Origin: an uncultured Thiotrichaceae bacterium
Lineage (GTDB): Bacteria; Pseudomonadota; Gammaproteobacteria; Thiotrichales; Thiotrichaceae
DNA length: 64,000 nucleotides
Direction of reading: 5' to 3'
Assembly (NCBI GenBank): GCA_902727985.1
Contig: CACVAY010000117.1
Location: 16,064 to 80,063, forward strand
Shown here: piece after piece, positions 38,850 through 47,609 of the stretch
Position numbering within the stretch: position 1 is the stretch's first letter
How the letters are laid out: the number at the start of each line of letters is the position of its first letter
Notes under the pieces: model-generated
The model's input: the letters and a program-made list of their open reading frames with translations, nothing else
Databases searched by the model: none
What the model was told of the DNA's origin: nothing
Made by a program: the position numbers and the translations under genes

Positions 38850-39347
38850 TTACTTCACTTTTACGCGATAAGTATAAAGCTGTTTACCACCTGCTTTAAG
38901 GGAATTACTCACTCTCCAGCGTAAATGTGTGTATTTTTCTGCTGCTACAACGACAGTTTCCATCTTTCCTGCGTTATTCTTAACTTGACGAGTCACGGGT
39001 GTTTTCTCGTAAGTCTTTCCACCATCAATACTCACCAAAAAGTTACTAGGAATTTGCGTACTTGCCGTCTTCCCCAAGTAACTTGTGTTCCCTGGAATTG
39101 GCCCTGTAACAGCCAACCCGCTTAACGCCTTCTGACCCGTGTTTTTGTAAACCAGTTGGTATTCAATAACCTGTCCTGGCTCTGCTAATTTTGATGACTT
39201 GAGAACTTCTTTGCCTTGTTGGTTTGTCTTAACCACAAACGCCATCATCTCACTGACCAATGGCCCTTGTGATTGTTTCGCCGCAACAGCAACCGTAGTA
39301 CCTAGTGCCCCCAAAAATGTGAGTGTGAATAACATCTTCTTTAACAT
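38850..39347 (-). CDS. Small secreted single-DUF11-like protein (165 aa)
   Basis: Signal peptide; EPGQVIEYQLVYKNTGQKALSGLAVTGPIPGNTSYLG; ends LYTYRVKVK. Confidence 0.8.
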   Translation of the reverse strand: MLKKMLFTLTFLGALGTTVAVAAKQSQGPLVSEMMAFVVKTNQQGKEVLKSSKLAEPGQVIEYQLVYKNTGQKALSGLAVTGPIPGNTSYLGKTASTQIPSNFLVSIDGGKTYEKTPVTRQVKNNAGKMETVVVAAEKYTHLRWRVSNSLKAGGKQLYTYRVKVK

Positions 39348-39415
39348 AACAGCCCCTTATGAGTGTTTTTTTATATTGTTTTGCACCGACTAAATAATAT
39401 TATGAAAATTTAAGA

Positions 39416-39436
39416 ACCTCATAACTCATATGAGGT
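39416..39436. promoter_or_regulatory. Palindrome ACCTCATA-actca-TATGAGGT upstream of the 165-aa gene
   Basis: Perfect 8-bp dyad about 70 bp upstream of the first gene of the DUF11 cluster. Confidence 0.45.
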
Positions 39437-39743
39437 ATGTCCTTTTCATTAAGTGCAAAGTGTAAATCGACTAGTGAATATTTCTCTGCAGACTAGTCAA
39501 ACCGCAACCAATCTTATTGGTCGTTTTTTTTAGCCTGATTAGTCTAGCCTTGAGTCTATGAATATTAAGTGAATAAAGCCTATTCTATATAACCACTTAT
39601 CTTAAAAAACGAAAAAAATCACCGTTATTTATCGACCAAAGGTGGTTCAAAAATACTGACAGTCGGTACAAAAATTTATCAAAGCATTGATAAAAATCTA
39701 TCTTTTCAGAGCAATAATTAAGCCCCTGACATAAAGAAACTCT

Positions 39744-39854
39744 GATCAAGTCTAATTTCTTTGGAATCGGAACTTTACTCCCGCCCTTCGTAGTTTATTT
39801 TCAATATGTTAGGCGAGGCTAAAGCCTCGATTCCAATATTGTTTGGACTTGATC
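39744..39854. repeat. MITE-like element, ~111 bp, with imperfect terminal inverted repeats
   Basis: GATCAAGTCTAATTTCTTTGGAATCG at one end and the reverse complement of GATCAAGTCCAAACAATATTGGAATCG at the other; internal palindrome CGAGGCTAAAGCCTCG. A partial inverted copy lies at ~63820-63873. Confidence 0.6.
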
Positions 39855-40080
39855 GGGGGTTCCATAAAGAATCTAACTGGCAGAACAACTTACGTTTTTC
39901 CGTATTGCCTATAAAAATGTGACCTCATAGAATAGCTATTTCGCTTCTTTCAAGAGAATTCTGAAAAATTACGCACAATTTTCTCACGCCATCCTTTCGT
40001 GCAAAGGGCTCATACTGTTAGTATTCCTGCTTTATATCTCTGCTCAATACATTCACGACTTTTAGTGCCCCCAAAAAAAC

Positions 40081-41433
40081 ATGAATTCACAGGAAAAACG
40101 TACAGCCTTTTCACTTGCCACCGTCTATGCTTTTCGGATGCTGGGCTTATTTATGATCTTGCCTGTTTTACCGCTTTATACCGATTCATTACAAGATGTT
40201 ACGCCTTTTCTGATTGGTGTTGCGATAGGGGTTTACGGCTTAACTCAGGCTGCTTTTCAAATCCCGCTTGGCTTGCTTTCAGATAAGATTGGTCGCAAAC
40301 CGGTCATTATTGGTGGCTTAGCAGTGTTTGCTATTGGGGGCGCTATTGCCGCGCTGGCTAACGATAATATTTACCTCATTATCCTTGGTCGTGCGATACA
40401 AGGAATGGGGGCTATAGCTGCGGCGACGATGGCATTGGCGGCGGATCTAACACGTGAGGAAAATCGTGCGAAGGTAATGGCGTTTATTGGAATGAGTATA
40501 GGACTCGCTTTCATGCTTGCCATGATTTTGGGGCCACTGATTAATAGTTGGACGGGCATCTCTGGTATCTTCTGGGTTACCAGTATGATGGCCTTATGCG
40601 GCATTATCCTTATTCGTTATACTGTACCAACACCAGCCACATCGTTTAGCCATCGTGATGCGGGCATTATTAGCGGCTATCTTAAACCTGCTTTGACGAA
40701 CCCATCTTTATTACGTATTGACCTTGGCGTTTTCCTTTTACATGCGATTATGACCGCAAATTTCACGGTCATTCCTATCATTCTGCGTGATCACCTTGGC
40801 TTTGAGGTGATTAATCACTGGAAAGTATACTTACCCGTATTTGTAGTATCCTTTGTACTTTCCGTGCCCTTGATTATTTTGGCTGAGAAATACCGTAAGA
40901 TTAAATCCGTGCTTCTCATTAGCATCTGCCTACTCATTGCCGCCCAGATATTACTAGCATCACAATTCACGATGCTTGAACCGATGTTACTTGGGTTCTT
41001 ACTGTTCTTCGTTGGCTTTAATTTCCTCGAAGCAGTACTACCTTCTTTGGTTGCTAAATACTCAACAGTTGATACAAAAGGCACGGCTATGGGGGTGTTC
41101 AGCACCTCTCAATTTAGCGGCATTTTTGTAGGAGGCGTTCTGGCAGGGACCATCAGCATGGTATGGGGCATAAGCGGTGTCCTTATTTTAGGCGGCATCT
41201 TGGCTTCTTTATGGTTGCTCATTGCTTTCTCTTTACCTATCCCTCAGTTTTACAAAACGAAGGTCATTCGTTTGCATGCACGTTTCATTAAAACACCTGA
41301 GGACACATCAAGGGCTTTGTTATTGATTCCGGGCGTTAAGGAAGTCTCAATTGCTATAGAAGAAAGTGTTGCTTATCTAAAAGTAGAAAGCAAAGAACTC
41401 GATAACAACGCGCTCAAGATATACTCTTCTTAG
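40081..41433 (+). CDS. MFS transporter, YajR-like
   Basis: 12-TM MFS pattern (DKIGRKPVIIGG) with a C-terminal soluble domain (TPEDTSRALLLIPGVKEVSIAIEESVAYLKVE). Confidence 0.85.
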   Translation: MNSQEKRTAFSLATVYAFRMLGLFMILPVLPLYTDSLQDVTPFLIGVAIGVYGLTQAAFQIPLGLLSDKIGRKPVIIGGLAVFAIGGAIAALANDNIYLIILGRAIQGMGAIAAATMALAADLTREENRAKVMAFIGMSIGLAFMLAMILGPLINSWTGISGIFWVTSMMALCGIILIRYTVPTPATSFSHRDAGIISGYLKPALTNPSLLRIDLGVFLLHAIMTANFTVIPIILRDHLGFEVINHWKVYLPVFVVSFVLSVPLIILAEKYRKIKSVLLISICLLIAAQILLASQFTMLEPMLLGFLLFFVGFNFLEAVLPSLVAKYSTVDTKGTAMGVFSTSQFSGIFVGGVLAGTISMVWGISGVLILGGILASLWLLIAFSLPIPQFYKTKVIRLHARFIKTPEDTSRALLLIPGVKEVSIAIEESVAYLKVESKELDNNALKIYSS

Positions 41434-41537
41434 ACTGTTTTTTGAGCACATCGTTAGCGTAGATTAACCCTCCATTCGTATGCGTACATCTCATAAATAA
41501 CCCCGAGTTATTCCCCATGCCCCTTCTTGACGCTATC

Positions 41538-42200
41538 TCAAGAGAGCAATGCGATTATCTCTTTTCCTATATCTTCAATCTCTTCCATCACCACACTATG
41601 TTCCATCGGGTAGGTACGATAAGTACATTTATAGCCCATATGTTTAAGTACATCTCTGGCTTGCTGACCAAGAAACTCAGGTACAACCGGATCCTTCGTA
41701 CCATGGAAAATATGTACGGGAATATCATCATTCGCAGCGTGAGTTTCGATCGTTTCAGCTGTTGCAAAATAGGTTGATAGCGCCAGAATCCCAGCAAGAG
41801 GTTTTGCGTAGCTCAAACCACACTGATAAGCCACAGCTCCTCCTTGCGAAAAACCAGCGAGAATAATCTTTTCTGAAGGAATACCCCTTGCAATTTCACG
41901 ATCAATCAAATCTGCTATCGCTTGTGAGGATGCTTCCAGTTGCGCAACATCCACTTTACGCTCAAGACTCATTTCAAGAATGTCATACCAAGCTGGCATC
42001 ACATACCCGTTATTAATCGTCACTGGCATTTTTGGCGCATGTGGGAAGATAAAACGAACTGCCAAGTCATCGGGTATATGCAACTCTGGAGCAATAGATG
42101 CAAAGTCATGACCATCTGCGCCCAATCCATGTAACCAGATAATTGCTGCTTTTGCGGCTTGCTTAGGCTCTTGCTCTACGGCAGGTAGGTATTCCATCAT
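41538..42200 (-). CDS. Carboxylesterase / phospholipase-carboxylesterase family alpha/beta hydrolase
   Basis: WLHGLGADGHDF, LAGFSQGGAVAYQ (GxSxGG), FHGTKDPVVP, TYPMEHSVV. Confidence 0.9.
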   Translation of the reverse strand: MMEYLPAVEQEPKQAAKAAIIWLHGLGADGHDFASIAPELHIPDDLAVRFIFPHAPKMPVTINNGYVMPAWYDILEMSLERKVDVAQLEASSQAIADLIDREIARGIPSEKIILAGFSQGGAVAYQCGLSYAKPLAGILALSTYFATAETIETHAANDDIPVHIFHGTKDPVVPEFLGQQARDVLKHMGYKCTYRTYPMEHSVVMEEIEDIGKEIIALLS

Positions 42201-42844
42201 TAATGTCCTGGTTCATCATTCCAAAGAAGTTTGTGTAATTGCATCTGAAAACGCACCGGCAAGTTATCTTCTAATACCCATTCCGCCAAGTCCTGCGCTT
42301 CGACTTCACCATAGCTTGGTGATACCAGCACTTCGCAGCGATCATAGAGGGAATACGTTTCTGCAATATCTTTAAACCATTCATAATCTTCACGACTACA
42401 AAGAACCACTTTGATTTCATCGTGCGGGGTAATGTAATTGAGGTTTTCCCAAAGGTTTTTATCGGCTTCCGCTGAATCAGGCGTTTTTATATCCATGACC
42501 TTTTTCACTCTTGCATCAACCTGCTCAAGAGAAATGGCACCACTGGTTTCCATGGACACCTGATAATTCTCCTCACAGAGACGATCCAACAACGCCACAC
42601 AATTTGCTTGTGCCATGGGTTCTCCGCCAGTTACACAGATATATTTGGCCTTAAAACTGGCAATTTTCTCAAGAATGGCATCTATTGAGAAGACTTCCCC
42701 ACCTGTAAATGCATATTCAGTATCACAATATTGGCAGCGTAGCGGACAACCTGTGAGACGCACAAAGACAGTGGGTAAGCCTACAGTGCTAGATTCGCCT
42801 TGTAGGGAATAGAAGATTTCGGTGATTCTGAGACTCATTTCCAT
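42200..42844 (-). CDS. queE: 7-carboxy-7-deazaguanine synthase
   Basis: EIFYSLQGESSTVGLPTVFVRLTGCPLRCQYCDTEYAF radical SAM motif, VTGGEPMAQ. Confidence 0.93.
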   Translation of the reverse strand: MEMSLRITEIFYSLQGESSTVGLPTVFVRLTGCPLRCQYCDTEYAFTGGEVFSIDAILEKIASFKAKYICVTGGEPMAQANCVALLDRLCEENYQVSMETSGAISLEQVDARVKKVMDIKTPDSAEADKNLWENLNYITPHDEIKVVLCSREDYEWFKDIAETYSLYDRCEVLVSPSYGEVEAQDLAEWVLEDNLPVRFQMQLHKLLWNDEPGH

Positions 42845-42919
42845 AGCGGGAGTCTAGTGTATTGATGACTCGGAATGAAGTCTTTTATCTGAGCCTTAAA
42901 GCATTGTAGAAAAGTTTAT

Positions 42920-42957
42920 TAGCTATAAAACGGAACTGCTGCGCCGTTTTATAGCTA
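42920..42957 (-). terminator. Perfect 14-bp hairpin downstream of cpoB
   Basis: TAGCTATAAAACGG-aactgctgcg-CCGTTTTATAGCTA between cpoB and queE. Confidence 0.55.
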
Positions 42958-43000
42958 CGTAAAATAGCTAAACGTAAATCTCACTATCAACAAGTAAGAA

Positions 43001-43747
43001 CTAATGTCCTTCAGCTTTCATCTGATCTAAACGTTTCTGTGCTAATTTAGCCGCATTACTTTTTGGAAAGTAACGCAACACATCGTTAAAGGTACGACGT
43101 GCAAGATTCCAGTCTTTCACAGCATAGAAGCTATAACCTAGCTTTACTGCCGCATCAGGCGCTTTACGACCTTTCTTATACTTATTCAGCACCACAATAA
43201 ATGAGTCGATCGCACCACGATAGTCTTTCTTCGAGTACTTCGCTTCACCGATCCAGTAATGCGCATTCTCAGCGAGTGGATCTGTAGGGTATTTCTTCAA
43301 GAAATTTTCAAACGCTTTAATCCCTATCCCATGATCTCTCTTTAAGGTCGCATAGGCTTGATTGTAATCTGCCTTGACATTAACTTTTGTCGGTGTCGCG
43401 GGTTTCTGAGCAGCAACGGGGGCTGGTTTTACTGGCTCTTTCTTGACTGGAGGCCGTGCGGGAATGGCTGCTCTAGCTTGAGGAGCCGCAGTAGCCTTTG
43501 CTGACGCCTGCTTTTTAATACGCTCATCTAAGGCTAAAAATGTTTGTTTCTGACTTTGACGCAGGTCACCAAGACCTTTACGCAAGGTTTCGTTTTCACC
43601 GCGTAACTCATCAATCTCCTTACCCATTGATTCTAGTCGCTGGTAAAGCTCACTAATGGCACTCGCCTGATTTGCCTGAGCACTGGTGATCAAGCCACCC
43701 AACAAAAAGCTCATAAAAATGGTTTTCATAAAAAACGATACTTGCAT
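43001..43747 (-). CDS. cpoB: Tol-Pal system protein YbgF/CpoB
   Basis: Signal peptide, coiled coil, TPR repeats (DYNQAYATLKRDHGIGIKAFENFLKKYP); position after pal. Confidence 0.9.
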   Translation of the reverse strand: MQVSFFMKTIFMSFLLGGLITSAQANQASAISELYQRLESMGKEIDELRGENETLRKGLGDLRQSQKQTFLALDERIKKQASAKATAAPQARAAIPARPPVKKEPVKPAPVAAQKPATPTKVNVKADYNQAYATLKRDHGIGIKAFENFLKKYPTDPLAENAHYWIGEAKYSKKDYRGAIDSFIVVLNKYKKGRKAPDAAVKLGYSFYAVKDWNLARRTFNDVLRYFPKSNAAKLAQKRLDQMKAEGH

Positions 43748-43756
43748 AATTAACTC

Positions 43757-44425
43757 CTAACGTGGATATCGGATTTCCACACGTCGATTTTCTGCCCATG
43801 ATTCTTCATTACTGTTAACACGAATTGGCTTCTCTTCACCATATCCGACGATTTCCATCTGCGAACCAGCGATACCCTGGCTTTTTAAATGCCATTCTAC
43901 CGTTTTCGCACGTTGCTCAGAAAGTGCCACATTATATTCACGTGTACCACGTTCGTCAGCATGTCCCTCTAGGCGTATCTGAATATTCGGATACTGTTTC
44001 AACAACTTCGCATGGGCATTAAGAACTTGTTGATATTCGGGCTTAATAGAAGCCTTGTTATATTCAAAATAAATGATGCGCTTAGATAGTGGACTTCTTG
44101 GGTTCTTCAAATTTTCCAAGGTAATGGCTGCATTCGCGTTCGCAGCACCAGCACCAGCACCAGCACCAGCACCAGCACCAGCACCAGCACCAGCACCAGC
44201 ACCATGTGGGTTATAGTACCCTGCTCCAGTATTCGATACACCACCTCCAACACCATTATTCAAACCACTGGTAGAGCCTGCCCCACCTTGTTGAGAATTC
44301 ATTGTACTTGTCGCAACCGAACTTCCAGCTTCTGGGATGTTATTATCCCTTGATACATTCTGAGTTGAACAAGCAGTCATGAACAAGGCACTGGCAATTG
44401 CCATTACTGATAAATGTTTCATCAT
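43757..44425 (-). CDS. pal: Peptidoglycan-associated lipoprotein Pal
   Basis: Lipobox FMTAC; IYFEYNKASIKPEY, RLEGHADERGTREYNVALSEQRA. Confidence 0.95.
   Translation of the reverse strand: MMKHLSVMAIASALFMTACSTQNVSRDNNIPEAGSSVATSTMNSQQGGAGSTSGLNNGVGGGVSNTGAGYYNPHGAGAGAGAGAGAGAGAGAGAANANAAITLENLKNPRSPLSKRIIYFEYNKASIKPEYQQVLNAHAKLLKQYPNIQIRLEGHADERGTREYNVALSEQRAKTVEWHLKSQGIAGSQMEIVGYGEEKPIRVNSNEESWAENRRVEIRYPR
44143..44206. repeat. Hexanucleotide tandem repeat (ACCAGC)n inside pal
   Basis: Run of accagc units encoding (AG)n. Confidence 0.95.
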
Positions 44426-44530
44426 TAATCTCTCTCTGATTATAGACCTTAGTCTATTTTTTACAATAGGTTATATTGGGTTTATAAAGTAAACTAGCAA
44501 CTAAACACACCTTCTCACATAAAATGACAG

Positions 44531-45820
44531 CTAGTGATATAAAAATGGCGACCATGAAGGGTGTCCAACATTCTGATAGGGTGAATGTAATACCGACTTC
44601 TCCAAACCATTTCCACTCGCTACCGCTAGTACATGCTTTCTCGCGATACCACGCGTTTCATATAGCACCATACCGCCATTAGGCGCAATAGATGGCGATT
44701 CATCCAGACTACCTCGGCTAATAACCTCCGATGCTCGATTTGTGAGATCCATCAATGCAACCTGAAACTTGCCGCCTTGCTGTCGAATCATGGCCATTTT
44801 TTGCCCCTGAATACTGGGCGCTGAATTATATTTACCTTCAAAGGTTAAGCGCTGTGGCTTACCCGCATTAGCATTTGCCGAGATTTTATAGAGTTGCGGA
44901 TTACCCCCTCGATCAGAGGTAAAAACAATCGAGCGACCATCAGCTGTCCAACTAGGCTCTGTATCAATCGCACGGGAATGTGTTAATCGCGTGAGATTAC
45001 CATCGGCCAAATTTAGGATATAAATTTCAGGATTACCCTCGACCGAAAGGCTCAACGCTAATTGACGACCATTCTTAGACCATGCAGGTGAACCATTAAT
45101 ACCCCGTCGTGCCGATACTGTTCGACGTTCTCCCGTCATTACATCCTGAATAAATACAGCAGGACGACCTGATTCAAATGACACATAGGCTATACGTCGA
45201 GCTTGTGGCCCCCATGCTGTTGACATAATCGGTTCATGAGAGGTAACCAAGGTTTGTGGATCATGCCCATCAGCATCTGCAACAATCAGTTTGAAGCTTC
45301 TGTTTTCACCCGCACCTTGTGATGCAACATAGGCAATACGCGTATCGAAAGCTCCTCTTACACCGGTAAACTGCTTATAGATTGCATCTGCGGTTTGATG
45401 TGCAATACGACGCTGCTTTTGATGATAATTGGTGCGAAAACCAGTGAGTTTCCGCCCATTATTCATATCGATAATTTCTACTTCAAGATTAAAGCCCTGG
45501 CCTATGGGAACGGTCTTACCACGCAATAAAAATTCTGCGCCTGTTGGCTTCAAGGTCTGAGGATTCAAACTGCCACCGAAAGGGGAAATATAAATAGTCT
45601 TTGGTAAAGCGACAAAGCTAAATTGACCACTACGCTTGAGATCATCCCGAATCACGGTTTGCATTTGCCTTGCTCGCTGATCTCCTTCAAAAGGCGCCAT
45701 GACTAATTTGAGCCGTGCATCCTCTCCTGATTTATCAATCACCAAATCAATATCGGCATGCGTAAATGATGCTACCAATGGTAGTAACAATAATAATGTG
45801 AGTTGTAAAAGTTTTTTCAT
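44531..45820 (-). CDS. tolB: Tol-Pal translocation protein TolB
   Basis: Beta-propeller repeats (GSPAWSKNGRQLALSLS, TEPSWTADGRSIVFTSDRGGNPQLY); operon context. Confidence 0.95.
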   Translation of the reverse strand: MKKLLQLTLLLLLPLVASFTHADIDLVIDKSGEDARLKLVMAPFEGDQRARQMQTVIRDDLKRSGQFSFVALPKTIYISPFGGSLNPQTLKPTGAEFLLRGKTVPIGQGFNLEVEIIDMNNGRKLTGFRTNYHQKQRRIAHQTADAIYKQFTGVRGAFDTRIAYVASQGAGENRSFKLIVADADGHDPQTLVTSHEPIMSTAWGPQARRIAYVSFESGRPAVFIQDVMTGERRTVSARRGINGSPAWSKNGRQLALSLSVEGNPEIYILNLADGNLTRLTHSRAIDTEPSWTADGRSIVFTSDRGGNPQLYKISANANAGKPQRLTFEGKYNSAPSIQGQKMAMIRQQGGKFQVALMDLTNRASEVISRGSLDESPSIAPNGGMVLYETRGIARKHVLAVASGNGLEKSVLHSPYQNVGHPSWSPFLYH

Positions 45821-47178
45821 TATCGCTTTAACGTTAGATTTAAATTTTGGTCAAATAAGTCATTTCTCGCGGGAATGGGTAAAGGCTCTGCTCGCTTAAA
45901 GGCATCCTTAACACTCTCGCAAAATGCCGGAGAGCCTGTACATTTCAATAACCTGAATTGTTTGATGTGGCCCGAACGTGAAACCCGAATTTTTACTTTC
46001 GCCATCATGCCACTGGAAGCTGGTGGTGTTATCCAACGTGGCTTAACGTGTCGTATAACTTTACTGCCCCAGTTACCTAGAGCCGCATTCTTTACCGCTT
46101 CTGCTTGCGCCCTGGCATTAGCCTCTGCAGCAGCCTTTGCCTGAGCTTCCGCTCTAGCTTTTGCTAGCTCTCGCGCTTTCGCTTCTGCCTTGGCCTTTGC
46201 ATCAGCTTTCACATCTGCTTTTTCCCAAACTGGCGCTTCCTGTTTAGCTTTAGCTTCTTGTTTAGCTTTAGCTTCTTGTCTGGCTTTAGCTTCTTGCCTA
46301 GCTTTAGCTTCTTGTCTGGCTTTCGCCTCTTGCCTGGCTTTCGCTTCTTGTTTAGCTTTCGCTTCTTGTTTGGCTTTCGCTTCTTGTTTGGCTTTGGCTT
46401 CTTGCTTAGCTTTGGCTTCTTGCTTGGCCTTGGCTTCTTGCTTAGCTTTGGCTTCTTGCCTGGCTTTGGCCTCTTGCTTGGCTTTTGCCGCCTTCTCAGC
46501 TTTGGCTTCTTGCCTGGCTTTGGCTTCTTGTCTGGCTTTAGCTTCTTGCCTGGCTTTAGCTTCTTGCCTGGCTTTGGCCTCTTGCCTGGCTTTGGCCTCT
46601 TGCCTGGCTTTGGCCTCTTGCCTAGCTTTAGCTTCTTGCCTGGCTTTGGCTTCTTGCCTGGCTTTGGCTTCTTGCCTGGCTTTAGCTTCTTGCTTGGCTT
46701 TGGCCTCTTGCCTGGCTTTGGCCTCTTGCCTGGCTTTGGCCTCTTGCCTGGCTTTGGCCTCTTGCCTGGCTTTGGCCTCTTGCCTGGCTTTGGCCTCTTG
46801 CCTGGCTTTTGCCGCCTTCTCAGCTTTGGCTATTGCTTCACGATTCTTCCTCTCCTGCTCTTCCTTGATTGCGAATTGTGGAGATGGTTCAATCACTGTC
46901 GGCTTTTCCATCTCAGGAACTGAAACTGGAACTTTTGGCTTAGCTTGAATAGATTCACTCTCTTGTACAGGGTTTGAAGCAGCTTCATTGCTTTCAGGAA
47001 GTGCTTTCGATGTAAACGCCTGATTATTGAGAGCGATAATCGTCACAGCAACCGGCTGCCCAGTTTCCTGTTGCGCTTGCGGCCAAAACATCCCAATAAA
47101 AAACAACGCAAACAAACATAGATGCAACAACCCCGCGACGAGGAAAGCACTAGGATGTTTTTTAATGAGCTGAAACAT
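45820..47178 (-). CDS. tolA: Cell envelope integrity protein TolA with long KARQEA repeat region
   Basis: N-terminal TM, long Ala/Lys/Glu helical domain, C-terminal TolA domain (VKIRVSRSGHIKQFRLLKCTGSPAFCESVKDAFKRAEPLPIP). Confidence 0.93.
   Translation of the reverse strand: MFQLIKKHPSAFLVAGLLHLCLFALFFIGMFWPQAQQETGQPVAVTIIALNNQAFTSKALPESNEAASNPVQESESIQAKPKVPVSVPEMEKPTVIEPSPQFAIKEEQERKNREAIAKAEKAAKARQEAKARQEAKARQEAKARQEAKARQEAKARQEAKAKQEAKARQEAKARQEAKARQEAKARQEAKARQEAKARQEAKARQEAKARQEAKARQEAKARQEAKAEKAAKAKQEAKARQEAKAKQEAKAKQEAKAKQEAKAKQEAKAKQEAKAKQEAKARQEAKARQEAKARQEAKARQEAKAKQEAKAKQEAPVWEKADVKADAKAKAEAKARELAKARAEAQAKAAAEANARAQAEAVKNAALGNWGSKVIRHVKPRWITPPASSGMMAKVKIRVSRSGHIKQFRLLKCTGSPAFCESVKDAFKRAEPLPIPARNDLFDQNLNLTLKR
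46240..46810. repeat. 18-bp minisatellite encoding KA(R/K)QEA within tolA
   Basis: Repeated ttcttgcctggctttggc-type unit over ~570 bp. Confidence 0.95.
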
Positions 47179-47180
47179 GA

Positions 47181-47606
47181 TTATTGAACTTCTTGGCCAT
47201 CGACTGTTGCGCTATCTGAAATAAAAGCAAAATGACTTGCTCCCGCCTGTTGAGCTGCCGCCACTGCTTGCATAATGAAACTGTATTGGGCTGCTTGGTC
47301 TCCTCGAATATGAATCGCCTGTTTTTTATCCGTAAGTTTTTCAGAGATGCGTTGGCTTAACTCAGTCACATCAGCCATCTCCTCCTCACCTAAATAGAAT
47401 TTCCCAGCGGTATCAATACCAATCAGTAACGGTTCTTGTTCGTTGTCAGTACTTATTGAGTCGGCATTAATTTCAGGAAGATTGATTTCAAGCCCTGTTT
47501 GCAACATCGGCGCAGTTACCATAAAGATAATCAACAATACAAGCATCACATCGATATAGGGTACGACGTTGAGTTGCGCCATGGCTTTACGTTGACGACG
47601 AGCCAT
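47181..47606 (-). CDS. tolR: Biopolymer transport protein TolR
   Basis: ExbD/TolR family: AQLNVVPYIDVMLVLLIIFMVTAPML; operon context. Confidence 0.95.
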   Translation of the reverse strand: MARRQRKAMAQLNVVPYIDVMLVLLIIFMVTAPMLQTGLEINLPEINADSISTDNEQEPLLIGIDTAGKFYLGEEEMADVTELSQRISEKLTDKKQAIHIRGDQAAQYSFIMQAVAAAQQAGASHFAFISDSATVDGQEVQ

Positions 47607-47609
47607 AAT

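Noticed and set aside
46240-46810. CRISPR-like regular repeats
   Set aside because: 18-bp contiguous coding repeats with no spacers; part of TolA.
46190-46948. 252-aa plus-strand ORF made of SCLALA repeats (and the overlapping 46258..46923 ORF)
   Set aside because: Antisense shadow of the tolA minisatellite; repeats without stops produce open frames on several strands.
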